Positions 42,467-51,561 of a DNA stretch of 64,000 nt are shown in pieces; positions within the stretch are counted from its first letter, which is position 1; every line of letters begins with the position of its first letter. The notes under the pieces were generated by a model that saw nothing but the letters and a program-made list of their open reading frames with translations, was not told the origin of the DNA and did not search any database. This stretch comes from Anaerolineales bacterium (GTDB lineage Bacteria; Chloroflexota; Anaerolineae; Anaerolineales; UBA4823), in the NCBI GenBank assembly GCA_020060465.1, contig JAGVAD010000030.1, positions 16,907 through 80,906 of the forward strand. The letters run 5' to 3'. Made by a program: the position numbers and the translations under genes.

Positions 42467-43372
42467 TTATCGGTTGCCTTGCTCTTTAGCGGGTGCAGAC
42501 TGTAAATACAGCCAGAGCGCCCTCAGTTCGTCGTCGGTCATTTGGCCCAGGACTTTCCAGGGCATAAATTCGTTGCGGAGTTGACGGCCAGCCGGCGTGA
42601 CGCCTGTGCGCATGGCAGCGATGAAGTCGGGCTCGGACCAGCCAATCAGTTCGCCGCCGGGTGTGAGGTTCAGGGCCTCCGGCCAGCCAGGGGGAGCGCC
42701 AGGAATGGGACCGCCGGATAGTCCCTTCCCATGACATCCCGTGCAGGTAACTGCCAGATATTCGCCATAAGCGGCGGTTACCCCCACTTCTGGCGCGATC
42801 GGCGGTGGCGATTCGTGATCAATTACCTCAGCCGATAACATCCCCACTTCGCCGGAGAACAAGTAGATAGCTCGCAGGGGTAAAGCCACTTGATTACGGG
42901 GCAAGTCGCTATCTACCGGCGGTACGCTTTTCACGTAAGCGATCACTGCTCCCAGGTCAGCGTCGCTGAGATAGTAAAATTCAAGCGAAGGCATCAGCAA
43001 TAACGGCTTGCCATCTGACCCCACGCCGTGACGAATAGCCCGCACATAGTCAGCATCGGTGTAACTGCTGCCAATACCGTTCTTCCCCGCCGTCAGGTTG
43101 CTGGTTACCAGGCGACCTACGGCAGGATCCTCGATATAAATCTTTCCGCCCAAGTCTTCGCCATGACACTCAATACAAGCGCGGATCGTTGCCACATGCT
43201 TGCCGTATTCAATAGCGGCGGCATCTGTTGGAATCGCGACGGTTTCGACTTGAATATCATAGGTTTTGTTGATACGTGATTCAGTAATGAAATAGATGGC
43301 CCCAATGGTCAGGACGATCAAGCCAACCAGGACGCCGAATACAATTCCTACCCACCTGAATACGGTTTTCAT
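42467..43372 (-). CDS. Membrane-anchored diheme cytochrome c
   Basis: 301 aa. N-terminal membrane anchor (about 5-30), then two class I cytochrome c domains with heme motifs CIECH (ACIECHGEDLGG) and CTGCH (TCTGCHGKGLSGG). Met ligands are likely in LMPSLEF and EFMPWKVLG. AGGAGA precedes the ATG. It may deliver electrons to a periplasm-side oxidase or accept them from a dehydrogenase. Nearby is the putative heme protein cluster at 45.2-52 kb, but it is not in one operon with it. Confidence 0.87.
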   Translation of the reverse strand: MKTVFRWVGIVFGVLVGLIVLTIGAIYFITESRINKTYDIQVETVAIPTDAAAIEYGKHVATIRACIECHGEDLGGKIYIEDPAVGRLVTSNLTAGKNGIGSSYTDADYVRAIRHGVGSDGKPLLLMPSLEFYYLSDADLGAVIAYVKSVPPVDSDLPRNQVALPLRAIYLFSGEVGMLSAEVIDHESPPPIAPEVGVTAAYGEYLAVTCTGCHGKGLSGGPIPGAPPGWPEALNLTPGGELIGWSEPDFIAAMRTGVTPAGRQLRNEFMPWKVLGQMTDDELRALWLYLQSAPAKEQGNR

Positions 43373-43541
43373 CGAGTAATCTCCTAAAAATAAGTTGATA
43401 TAGGTCTACAGCGACCAAGGTTACATCCGCGTTATAGCCGCCCTGAAGCGCAAAGTCTTATCATACACGTCATGCGTCGTTGGGTGGAAGCGATTGGCTG
43501 GAATATAAACCCGCTATATGAACTTTTCGTTGCACGGCGGG

Positions 43542-44096
43542 TCAGGGTTTTTGTATCAAAGGCAGGTGGATTTTAATCTCATCCGCCGGACAAACAACCG
43601 CGCCGGTATTCGAAGTAACCCCACCGCCTGTTTCGCGGGCGCGGATGGTATAGGCGTAGGTTCTACCCATCCCAGGGACGCCGCCGCTCCCCGGAATGCC
43701 ACAGGTCACCTTGAAACCTGTTCCATAAAAATCTGAAGGGACATACATCGCGGTTTGGAAAAAACCGGCGTGATATGCCCGCAAGCGATCATCAATCGTG
43801 ACGGTCATGCTGATAATGTAGGATCCAGAGCTGGCTGATGTATACAGATAGCTCCACTCGATATAACAGACCCCGCTTCCCGCCGCTTGTCGGTAACAGG
43901 TTGGGCTGTTGCTGAAAGAAGAAACAGCCGGCGCTTCAACGTCCGCGGGAGATTGAATTTGCGTGACAACCCCCAATGGCGTGGAGGTGACCAGCCCTGA
44001 GGCTTGCGAATCGGATGCGCCAAAGACTGCAAGAATCGCTCCCAACAGCACAACCGTCAAAGCCCCTGCCAGAATTGCCCGCGGATTCCCAATCAT
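43542..44096 (-). CDS. Exported protein, paralogue of the upstream gene (1 of 2)
   Basis: 184 aa with an N-terminal signal/anchor (ILAGALTVVLLGAILAVFGA). The body shares SPTCYRQ, CYIEWSYL, MTVTIDD, HAGFFQTAMYVPSDF, GFKVTCGIPGSGG and VVCPA with the 44121-44660 product. Four Cys at matching positions suggest disulfides. Function unknown; it resembles extracellular adhesin- or lectin-like beta domains only in general character. It follows its paralogue by 25 bases. Confidence 0.6.
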   Translation of the reverse strand: MIGNPRAILAGALTVVLLGAILAVFGASDSQASGLVTSTPLGVVTQIQSPADVEAPAVSSFSNSPTCYRQAAGSGVCYIEWSYLYTSASSGSYIISMTVTIDDRLRAYHAGFFQTAMYVPSDFYGTGFKVTCGIPGSGGVPGMGRTYAYTIRARETGGGVTSNTGAVVCPADEIKIHLPLIQKP

Positions 44097-44120
44097 CAGC
44101 TTTATTTTCTACGCCATCAG

Positions 44121-44660
44121 CTACGGTGTATAAGCGGGACAATACACCGTGCCGTAATTTGCCGATTTGAGATTCGCGCTGTCTCGCGCATTAATCGTCC
44201 AGGGATATGCCATACCCAATGTCGGGCTGCCGCCTGAACCCAACGCTCCACAGGCTACTTTGAAGCCACGGTCAAACAGACTGTAAGGCGCATACATCGA
44301 GGTTTGAAAGAATCCATGCAGCCTTGCCACAACGCCGATGGCATTCAACGTGACCGTCATGGCAATCATATAGTTTGGATCGGCGTTCACCGATAGATAA
44401 TACCAGTTGATGTAGCAAGCGTCTTGCGTTGAGTCTGGCTGATAACATGTTGCGGTTGGCGAATCGATGAAGCCAATATTCGGTTGCTGGGGGCTTTCGA
44501 TCTGAAGGGGAGCGTAAATTTCACGCACATTTTCCCCCTGCGTCTCGCGGCTGATAACATCCGGCTCATCTGGCCCCTGTCCATAGGCAACGCGGATCAA
44601 GCTGAGGAGCGCCGCCATGAGCAGAAACGCAAGAGCAAGGGAAAGGAAGATTTTGCGCAT
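44121..44660 (-). CDS. Exported protein, paralogue of the downstream gene (2 of 2)
   Basis: 179 aa. Signal peptide MRKIFLSLALAFLLMAALLS, then the same Cys-rich pattern as its neighbour (TATCYQPD, CYINWYYL, MTVTLNA, HGFFQTSMYAPYSLF, GFKVACGALGSGG, VYCPA). The ATG at 44660 with AGGAGG five bases upstream is the start; the open frame further upstream is not coding. Tandem duplication is evident. Function unknown. The 310 bases upstream to 44970 hold no gene. Confidence 0.62.
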   Translation of the reverse strand: MRKIFLSLALAFLLMAALLSLIRVAYGQGPDEPDVISRETQGENVREIYAPLQIESPQQPNIGFIDSPTATCYQPDSTQDACYINWYYLSVNADPNYMIAMTVTLNAIGVVARLHGFFQTSMYAPYSLFDRGFKVACGALGSGGSPTLGMAYPWTINARDSANLKSANYGTVYCPAYTP

Positions 44661-44970
44661 CTTGACCTCCTGATCAATGGATAAGCACGAACAGTTTCTA
44701 CTGGACGCCTTTATTGTAAAGAGGCGAAGTGGATTTACGTCACCCCGCAGGGAAGTAATCACATCCAGAGCAGGGTTAACAGCAATGAAAAAAGAAGGTC
44801 AAGATGAACCGCTGTGGGCGCGTGAAATTAGATAATTAAGATGGTAATAATAGTAATATAATTATACAGACGTGTCAATAGGGTAAAAATTAAGAAGCTC
44901 CTGCCTCTGGAACTTGCCCCCAGTTGGTTACGCTTGAAGCCTAGCCCGATGACCCTCTTAAGGAAAGTAT

Positions 44971-45243
44971 ATGTGTCGAAATATCAAACCCTTGTTCAAT
45001 TTCGAACCTCCGGCGAGCGAAGAAGAAATTCGCCAGGCGGCTATGCAATTCGTGCGCAAAATTAGCGGATTCAATAAACCTTCCAAAGCCAATGAAGCCG
45101 CCTTTCTCGCCGCGGTGGACGAGATCGCCGCCGCCTCTGCCAGGCTGCTGCGCTCGTTAGAGACGCACACCGCGCCCAAAGATCGCGCAGAAGAAGCTGC
45201 CAGGAAGCGAGCGCGCTCGGCACAGAGGTTTGTTTCACATTAA
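44971..45243 (+). CDS. DUF2277 family protein
   Basis: 90 aa beginning MCRNIKPLFNFEPPASEEEI, with FVRKISGFNKPSKANEAAF and the C-terminal ARKRARSAQRF, the standard DUF2277 pattern. Function unknown. GGAAAG precedes the ATG. It is convergent with the minus-strand membrane cluster; its stop is nine bases from the stop of the next gene. Confidence 0.87.
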   Translation: MCRNIKPLFNFEPPASEEEIRQAAMQFVRKISGFNKPSKANEAAFLAAVDEIAAASARLLRSLETHTAPKDRAEEAARKRARSAQRFVSH

Positions 45244-45252
45244 GTCTCCCTC

Positions 45253-45873
45253 TTACTTTGCTAGCGCAAACCCAGCCACGAACGCTGCCGTCATCAAGAG
45301 CAACAGGGCAGGCAGCAACTTCAATATCATCTCTCTTGACAGAATGGGCTTGCCCGCCTTCAAGAACGAGAGCAACAATCCGCCGATGCCAATCAATGCC
45401 CCGCCCACGCCGACCAGCGCATAGCCGCGTGGGACGCTGCCCTGCGCTGCCAACAGGATGGGCAACAGGAAGATTACCATGCCGGCGACGCCGTGGACAA
45501 CCGCCAGCACGACGACCGGTAGTTTACCCGGTAGGGGGAAGGAACGGGTGACAACCACTGCCAGAAATCCCGCCACGCTGAAAAACAAATAGACGCCCCG
45601 ATACGCAGCAAGATGCTCCCAGACCAACCCCAAAGACAGGCTCAGCGGGATGATGGTAGATACAATGACCACCAGCGGGCTATCCAGTGCTTCAAATCCC
45701 AGAATGATGAGCAAGAGACCAGCCACTAACAGGACGCCGAAGGCAATAGTATAAGCGATCATGGGCAGCGCACTGAAGCCATCTACCCCCACCGCGACCT
45801 GGTAAGCAGCTAACAGCCCCGTCGCCAGGAGTAAGAGGCGGTCGAGCGGCGTCATCTTGTCCATCAATCCCAT
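45253..45873 (-). CDS. Polytopic membrane protein, paralogue of the 49452-50069 product
   Basis: 206 aa with six to seven hydrophobic helices. Shared with its paralogue: LLLIILGFEALDSPLVVIVS/LLLIFLGYGILGTPFVLTVA, IIPLSLSLG/LIPLGLSMG, HGVAGMVIFL/HSVAGLVIFL and GVGGALIGIGG/GVGGALIGLGG. A His in the conserved H(G/S)VAG could be a heme ligand. It closes the cluster led by the GHxH protein. Function unknown. Confidence 0.65.
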   Translation of the reverse strand: MGLMDKMTPLDRLLLLATGLLAAYQVAVGVDGFSALPMIAYTIAFGVLLVAGLLLIILGFEALDSPLVVIVSTIIPLSLSLGLVWEHLAAYRGVYLFFSVAGFLAVVVTRSFPLPGKLPVVVLAVVHGVAGMVIFLLPILLAAQGSVPRGYALVGVGGALIGIGGLLLSFLKAGKPILSREMILKLLPALLLLMTAAFVAGFALAK

Positions 45874-45879
45874 CTCCCA

Positions 45880-46761
45880 TTAGATCATCATCAGCAGCAT
45901 GGCGCTGAGCATATAAAGCGAAGCGTACTTGAACAGACCAAAATTGACGCGTTCCGAGGGGCGCAGCAGAACTGCCGCCGCCAGCGCCAACAGCCCACCG
46001 GAAAGGACGATCAACAAGCGCAGGTAGCCCACAGTCATACCGATGCCCCAGGCAGCAACGCCCATCGAAATTGCCGCCAGCACGCTGGAAACAGCGATGA
46101 CGGCGCGGGTGAAATCGAACCCATACGTGGATGGGAATGTAGGCACGCCCGCTGCCTGATAATCCGCGTAGAACTTCATGCTAAACGTCAGGATATGGGT
46201 AGGAATCCAGAACAAGACGCCCAGGGCGAGCGCCACGCCAATCCAATCCAGTGCGCCCAAGCCGAGGGCGCGCCCGGCTAGAATGGGCATGGCGCCCGAA
46301 ATCCCACCCCAAACGATGCTCCAGCAAGTGCGGCGCTTCAGCCAGATGGAGTAAACCACCACGTCGAAGAACAGCCCGGCAAAGATGATCAAGCCATAAA
46401 GTGCATCCATCGCTGCCGCCATTCCCACCCCCAGAGTCGAAAGAACCAGTCCAAGCCGCAGCGCCTCAACCGGCGCAATCTGTCCCGAGGCCAACGGTCG
46501 TTTCTGGGTGCGTCGCATTTTGGCGTCTATGTCGCGATCCCACCACATGTTCAGGATGGTGCTACCGCTGATGGACAAGAACAAGCTGGCGGTCAACGCA
46601 GCAATCGTCCCCAGGTTGAACACCGGACAGCGGGCGCTCATGTAGCCAGCCAGGCCAGTAGAGAGCAACAGACCGGTTTGCAGGCTTTTGATCAACGGCC
46701 AATACAACCGAACCTTTGATTTTAGACGGGTTATGGATAACGGGGCGGTTTCAATTATCAT
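45880..46761 (-). CDS. ctaB: UbiA-family prenyltransferase, heme O synthase-like
   Basis: Expected to farnesylate heme b to heme O. 293 aa, about nine membrane helices. The two Asp-rich motifs are NMWWDRDIDAKMRRTQKRPL and YSIWLKRRTCWSIVWGGISG, the first with the N-x-x-D-R-D-x-D-x-x-M-x-R-T pattern of protoheme IX farnesyltransferases. No cytochrome oxidase subunit genes of the usual type are adjacent; the neighbour with GHxH motifs may use the product. Confidence 0.85.
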   Translation of the reverse strand: MIIETAPLSITRLKSKVRLYWPLIKSLQTGLLLSTGLAGYMSARCPVFNLGTIAALTASLFLSISGSTILNMWWDRDIDAKMRRTQKRPLASGQIAPVEALRLGLVLSTLGVGMAAAMDALYGLIIFAGLFFDVVVYSIWLKRRTCWSIVWGGISGAMPILAGRALGLGALDWIGVALALGVLFWIPTHILTFSMKFYADYQAAGVPTFPSTYGFDFTRAVIAVSSVLAAISMGVAAWGIGMTVGYLRLLIVLSGGLLALAAAVLLRPSERVNFGLFKYASLYMLSAMLLMMI

Positions 46762-46781
46762 TTTACGCTCCTGTTTTACCT

Positions 46782-47795
46782 TTATCGCGCACAGCGGAAT
46801 CCGACCTGCGGACTGTAATAAGAGGGGTGGGCGCTATTGTTCTTCCACACACGCAAATCCACTGCATAGGAGTAAAAACTCCCGCCGCGCATGTAGCGGT
46901 AATGCTGGTCGGGGTAATCGTCGCCCGTCCATTGCCAGACATTGCCAGCCATATCGTATAGACCATAAGGGCTGGCCGAGTTAAGTGTTTGGTAGCCGTC
47001 GTAGGTTTTGCCGTTATAAAAACCGACCGGCGTGGTATTGCCAAGTTTACCAAACATTTTTTCGAACAAGTCGAAGGAGGAATAAAAATTGGCGTTATTG
47101 CCCTCGATTTCCGTTCCCCACGGGAAAGGCAAGCCGCGCCCATTCACAAGCTCAACGCCACGAGCGGCTTTCTCCCACTCGACCTCGGTTGGCAGCCGCC
47201 AACCGTAATACTGGCAGTAGCCGTTGGCGCCAAACCAGGTAACCATCGTCATCGGGTGGTTGGCGTATTCGGGAATGGCGGCGAAGGTCTCTGTTTCCTG
47301 ATCGAACGTCAGACGCAAACCCTCCTCGAATGAGACGTACAGTTTATCGCCAGCCTTAATCTCTTCTTCGTGTTCATAGCCGTGGAAAGGATCGCCAGGG
47401 TAGTAGGCGTACACCCCTTCGTGAAGGCTGACGTTTTCGCCAGCTTCGACTTCCACCGCGCCGATGTGCAACGTTCCATCCGCCAGAGCCTCGTTCAGAA
47501 AACGGGCGAATTGAGCGTTGGTCACATCCGTGATCATGATTTCATAATCATAATCCAGCAGCGTCATGTGATCGTGCTGACCGTAAGGTAATTCACCCGC
47601 CGGTACCACCGTCCAGGATTCGGGGTCCACTCCTGTATCTATATATGGCGGCGTGACAGCGCCGACGCGAGATGCCGGCGAGCAGGCAGCAAGCAACAAC
47701 ATTGTCACAGCGAGGATGGCAGCCCAAAGCTTTCCTCCATCAACCAGGTGTTGCATTCTTTGCAGCAACAATATAGGCAACAGCATCGGCTTCAT
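46782..47795 (-). CDS. SUMF1/FGE-domain lipoprotein
   Basis: 337 aa. Lipoprotein signal with lipobox LLAAC, then a formylglycine-generating-enzyme-type domain: ITDVTNAQFARFLNEA, HPMTMVTWFGANGYCQYYGWRLPTEVEWEKAARG, NNANFYSS, SPYGLYDMAGNVWQWTGDDY, YMRGGSFYSY and VGFRCAR. True FGE activity needs specific Cys residues not evident here, so it is more likely a binding or structural module. The ATG at 47795 with AAGGAGG overlaps the stop of the upstream gene (ATGA). Confidence 0.8.
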   Translation of the reverse strand: MKPMLLPILLLQRMQHLVDGGKLWAAILAVTMLLLAACSPASRVGAVTPPYIDTGVDPESWTVVPAGELPYGQHDHMTLLDYDYEIMITDVTNAQFARFLNEALADGTLHIGAVEVEAGENVSLHEGVYAYYPGDPFHGYEHEEEIKAGDKLYVSFEEGLRLTFDQETETFAAIPEYANHPMTMVTWFGANGYCQYYGWRLPTEVEWEKAARGVELVNGRGLPFPWGTEIEGNNANFYSSFDLFEKMFGKLGNTTPVGFYNGKTYDGYQTLNSASPYGLYDMAGNVWQWTGDDYPDQHYRYMRGGSFYSYAVDLRVWKNNSAHPSYYSPQVGFRCAR

Positions 47796-49336
47796 TTCAA
47801 TACCTCCTTCAGAGCAGTGTTCAACTCCTCCAGCCGATGTTTTTGCTCTGCGATCTCGGTTTCGGCGGCTTTCTTTCTCTCCGCCTTCAGTTCCTGCGTC
47901 CAATAGCCTTTCGCCTGGAACAGATCGTAAAGCCGCCAGAGCATGAAAATCGCCAACACTACCAGCACTGCCGCCAGGCCGAGATCGGTCAGCAACATCG
48001 TCCAATTGACGAGGGGCTGTTGCTCCACCTCAGAGACAAACAGTCGCTTCATAGAAAAGACCGTGACCGAGGCAAAAGCCAAATCGGACATGATGATGAG
48101 CAGCCAGCCAAACCATTGGCGCGCTTTGCCCTTCAAACCAGAAAGATCGGCGAAATACATCAGGATGATGGTAGCGATCAGGCCAGAGAGGATGTGCCAG
48201 TGTCCGGTGAGAGTGATGCGCTCTTCGCGGTGCGGCCAAACGCGGAAAATCTCTTCCAGTTTAACCGCCATGAAGATGCCCACTCCGCTGACGGTGAAGT
48301 TCATAAAGACCATTTGCCAGCCAGGGCCAAAGCGGAGCGGATCGCGCAGCAAAGCCCGAATCTTTTGCCACGCGTTCGGATTATTGAGACCTTGCACAGC
48401 CACGCCCTCTTTGATCAGCATATCCCAGGCGTAGATGACGTACATCAGCGCCGCCAGCATCACAAAGACTGAGCCAAAGTAAATAATGGTATGCGCCCAC
48501 TCCACCCAAACGACCGAGAGCGCGCCGGCGGTGATGATGATGGTGCCGGAGATCATCAACGGCATGGCAATTTTGTGCAGAACGCCCTTAAAGTCCTTCC
48601 AGCGCCCGACGATGAGGGTGATGGCGACGGCAATGAGCGTCAACATGATGTGCAGGTGACCGATGATAGACTTCTGCAATTCGGTCTTGTGCGGGACGCG
48701 GATCAGGTCTTCGGCCAGGAAGGTCTCGTGCCCGTTGCCCCAATAAGAGCCGGTCACTGCGCCGAAGGAAGCTGAGACAAGCGTGGCGACCGCCATCACG
48801 AAGAACGCCAGGCGCTCCAGATCCAGCCCGCCTCTGGTATGGGCGTAGGGCGAATCCTTTGGCAGGCGATATTCCTTCTTCCATGGCCACAGCGCCGCCG
48901 ACAACAGGAGTCCGGCGAAGAAGACCAACGATTGCCCCAACAGAAACAGCCCATGAAAGATGAAGTTATGCCCCCAATAGGCGAACAACAAGCCGAAGAT
49001 GCCCGCTGTCAGATAACCAATGGTGATCGTCCCATTGATGGTCGTCTGCTCATGGCGTTTCATAGGCAGCAGCTCTGTGATGAAATACACCTCGATGGCG
49101 ATGACGGTCATCGCAATGGTGTGATAGAGCATGATGATGCGCCCTTCGCGCTCCGCCTCCACCAATTTCATGCCCAAGCCACGAACCACCACCTCCTTAA
49201 CGCCCCACTCCACCATAGGTCCAGACAACATGCCAAAAACCGCGGTAATTACCGACACTACCGCAATAGCCACCAGGGTTAGCCCTCTGGTGGAACGAAA
49301 GAGGTAATCCAGCCGTTTTGAAAGAGATTGCATCAT
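47792..49336 (-). CDS. Polytopic membrane protein with two GHxH motifs (possible heme protein)
   Basis: 514 aa, about 11-12 membrane helices. Histidines placed in or near helices: His72 (MLYHTIAM), His123 and His128 (YWGHNFIFHG), GHLH at 226-229, His282 (EWAHTII) and GHWH at 378-381 (TGHWHILSGLIATIILMYF). The C-terminal 50 residues form a charged helix. The spacing recalls heme-copper oxidase or NO reductase subunits, but the tandem HH pair of the CuB site is absent, so it is at most a very divergent relative. Next to a heme O synthase-like gene it may bind heme. ATG at 49336 with GGAG upstream. Confidence 0.6.
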   Translation of the reverse strand: MMQSLSKRLDYLFRSTRGLTLVAIAVVSVITAVFGMLSGPMVEWGVKEVVVRGLGMKLVEAEREGRIIMLYHTIAMTVIAIEVYFITELLPMKRHEQTTINGTITIGYLTAGIFGLLFAYWGHNFIFHGLFLLGQSLVFFAGLLLSAALWPWKKEYRLPKDSPYAHTRGGLDLERLAFFVMAVATLVSASFGAVTGSYWGNGHETFLAEDLIRVPHKTELQKSIIGHLHIMLTLIAVAITLIVGRWKDFKGVLHKIAMPLMISGTIIITAGALSVVWVEWAHTIIYFGSVFVMLAALMYVIYAWDMLIKEGVAVQGLNNPNAWQKIRALLRDPLRFGPGWQMVFMNFTVSGVGIFMAVKLEEIFRVWPHREERITLTGHWHILSGLIATIILMYFADLSGLKGKARQWFGWLLIIMSDLAFASVTVFSMKRLFVSEVEQQPLVNWTMLLTDLGLAAVLVVLAIFMLWRLYDLFQAKGYWTQELKAERKKAAETEIAEQKHRLEELNTALKEVLK

Positions 49337-49451
49337 GTATATCTCCACAATTTAGGTGCGCGGCCCAGCCAGCCACCTCTCTATGCATCCTATCACCAAG
49401 CGCAGCAGCAGACCTTATTAAAAGTCAAATTGTCACCTCATCTAATCTGGC

Positions 49452-50069
49452 CTATGCCTGGATGTCCTTCACAAAACCCCAGGCAAAAGCCAGGCTCATC
49501 AGCAGCAACAAGGGCGCCAGGATCGCCAGTACGAACGACTGGCTAAAAAACAACAATTGCGAGCCAGCCGAAAGGAACGCCAGGGCAATGCCGCCCAGCC
49601 CAATCAATGCGCCGCCGACTCCAGCCCAATAAAAGCCCTTCGGCGCGCCTTTTGCCAAAAACGGGCCGAGGAAGATGACCAGCCCGGCAACGCTGTGAAA
49701 GAGCGGCACAGCAATCTTGCGCAGCAATTCCAGACCGCCGAAGCTGGTGGCGGCGATCGCCAGAAAACCGAGCAGGGCGAACCATTGATAGGCTTTCTTC
49801 CAGGATGGGAAATACTGTTCGACGATGCCCATCGAAAGACCCAATGGAATCAGGCTGGCCACAGTTAGAACGAAAGGCGTCCCCAGGATGCCATAGCCCA
49901 GGAAGATGAGCAACAATCCAGAGACCAGCAAGACGAGGAAGGCCATCATGTAATACACATCATAGACACCTTTTCTGGCGCTGTAGCGCCCCCAAAAGCG
50001 CCAAAGCAAATAAATGGCTACCAAGCCGGTGAGCAAGAGGAACAGATTATCGAGCGTGAGCAGGTTCAT
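49452..50069 (-). CDS. Polytopic membrane protein, paralogue of the 45253-45873 product
   Basis: 205 aa with six to seven hydrophobic helices; it shares the sequence blocks listed for its paralogue, including HSVAGLVIFL and GVGGALIGLGG. AAAGGG precedes the ATG. It precedes the GHxH protein gene by 115 bases, so the two paralogues bracket that gene, the lipoprotein and the heme O synthase gene. Perhaps small subunits of one complex. Function unknown. Confidence 0.65.
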   Translation of the reverse strand: MNLLTLDNLFLLLTGLVAIYLLWRFWGRYSARKGVYDVYYMMAFLVLLVSGLLLIFLGYGILGTPFVLTVASLIPLGLSMGIVEQYFPSWKKAYQWFALLGFLAIAATSFGGLELLRKIAVPLFHSVAGLVIFLGPFLAKGAPKGFYWAGVGGALIGLGGIALAFLSAGSQLLFFSQSFVLAILAPLLLLMSLAFAWGFVKDIQA

Positions 50070-50232
50070 AGCATTTCCCTTTCTGTAATCAAGAGTGATG
50101 AAAAACGGTCAGACTTTCTGTATCATTATTGTCAATCTTGCTGCAAAAGTCTGTGATATTCATCACATTTCGCGGGAAACGTTTATTGACCTTCAGATTG
50201 GTTATGAACATTCTCACGCGGCTCACCTGCCT

Positions 50233-51045
50233 CTATGTCTCTTCGATCAAACGCCGAGTTCCTGGACGCAGGAGGTAGATCAGCAAAAGCGTGCTGAGAA
50301 TCGGCGCCGGCAGGAACATGGAAAAGCGATGCACCTCAAAAAGGGCGTTATAGATCCCCAATGGGTAGCCGCCTATTATAGACATCGTTGCAGCAAAAAT
50401 GCCCACCGGAATCGCCCAGGATTTCCGCTTGAATGCAGCAAAAATAAAAATTGCCCAGGCTGCTGCCCCCCACCAATTGACCTGTTGCAGGATCACATAC
50501 ATCCCATTCCAGAAAGCGTTGGGGCTTTGTACAAATGCCGCAGGCATCTGGAAAGTGCGCTGGAATTTGGAGATCGGCGCCACGCCGTCAATGAAGGTCA
50601 ACACGTAGGCCAACCCTGCAACGAAGGTGAGCGTAATGATCTTTCCGCTCACCCCGCCAATGAAGAGCATGCCAAACCACATAATCGCTGCCAGGAGGAA
50701 GACCCACATCGTGGGAACAGGCAGGCTGCTGTCCGCGGCGGGGATCATAGGAAAGAATCCAGCCAACAGGAGGATGGTCGCTGCCACCGCGCCCCAAAAC
50801 CACGCCCAATCCAGCTTGTTCAGAAAGCCCCACAAAACAGCGACAGAGAGCGCACCCGCGGCGGTTCCCAGCCAGCCCAACACCGCGTAGACGATTCGCA
50901 CGGTGTTACTCTCTTCCCATTCGCCGGCGGCATAGTGGGTATGGATGACCGTATTATAGGTGTCTGCCACAAAGTACAGACACAGAATTCCAGCCAGAAT
51001 TCCGACGACTGCCAGAACAGCTCCAAATTTGGTGTTGTTTTTCAC
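50233..51045 (-). CDS. Uncharacterised polytopic membrane protein
   Basis: 270 aa with seven to eight hydrophobic helices. Start GTG at 51045 with AAGGAGAA upstream. Conserved-looking features include YAAGEWEESNTVRIVYAVLG, GGVSGKIITLTFVAGLAYVL and QQVNWWGAAAWAIFIF. No known family recognised. The plus-strand open frame opposite lacks any protein-like pattern and was rejected. Same strand and general style as the other membrane genes of this cluster. Confidence 0.6.
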   Translation of the reverse strand: MKNNTKFGAVLAVVGILAGILCLYFVADTYNTVIHTHYAAGEWEESNTVRIVYAVLGWLGTAAGALSVAVLWGFLNKLDWAWFWGAVAATILLLAGFFPMIPAADSSLPVPTMWVFLLAAIMWFGMLFIGGVSGKIITLTFVAGLAYVLTFIDGVAPISKFQRTFQMPAAFVQSPNAFWNGMYVILQQVNWWGAAAWAIFIFAAFKRKSWAIPVGIFAATMSIIGGYPLGIYNALFEVHRFSMFLPAPILSTLLLIYLLRPGTRRLIEET

Positions 51046-51177
51046 TTTCAGGTTCTCCTTTCTTTTTTCAATTTATCCGCCTACAATTGGCCTGGCGAGC
51101 GCAACTGCGAAGCTGCTGATCGCCAGCAAGACCACAGCCAGGGCGGCATTGACCAACAACAGTTGTATCCCTCAAAT

Positions 51178-51561
51178 TCACATACGGCGGCGCGCTTGGG
51201 CTAATCGGTTGTAGGTCAACAAAGCCAGGATCGCCAGCCAGGTTGCCAAACGTGCGGTCATTGCAGCGACGCTATCTGGCGCAACCACATGACGATAGGC
51301 CGTCTGCAGGATCAACATAACGACAGCATGGGAGCTAAAGATTGCCAGGGCGAAGGGCATCGCAAAGGGGTGATTTTTCCAGATGAGCGCAGCAGCAAAG
51401 AAAGCCGAAATAACGCCCAATAAAAAGTTATAAGGCGGCAACCAACTGATTACGTAGTAGTCTGGCAGTACGCCCAACAGCACTTTGCCGCCGGCAAATA
51501 TAGCCATGGCGCCAATGATGAAAGCCAACACGGCCGCGATTTTGTTGAGCAGGAATTTCAT
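51178..51561 (-). CDS. Uncharacterised four-helix membrane protein
   Basis: 127 aa with four hydrophobic segments (AAVLAFIIGAMAIFAGG, YNFLLGVISAFFAAALIW, PFALAIFSSHAVVMLIL, LATWLAILALLTY). GGAGG precedes the ATG. The start overlaps the BON gene stop by four bases, so they are co-translated. Function unknown. Confidence 0.6.
   Translation of the reverse strand: MKFLLNKIAAVLAFIIGAMAIFAGGKVLLGVLPDYYVISWLPPYNFLLGVISAFFAAALIWKNHPFAMPFALAIFSSHAVVMLILQTAYRHVVAPDSVAAMTARLATWLAILALLTYNRLAQARRRM

Noticed and set aside
47792..49336. Standard cytochrome c oxidase subunit I or NorB
   Set aside because: The tandem HH pair and other CuB-site motifs are missing; only scattered His and two GHxH motifs are present.
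50095..51204. 369-codon plus-strand open frame
   Set aside because: Composition rich in Gln, His, Arg and Pro typical of antisense to membrane proteins; the minus strand has helices, a start site and operon context.
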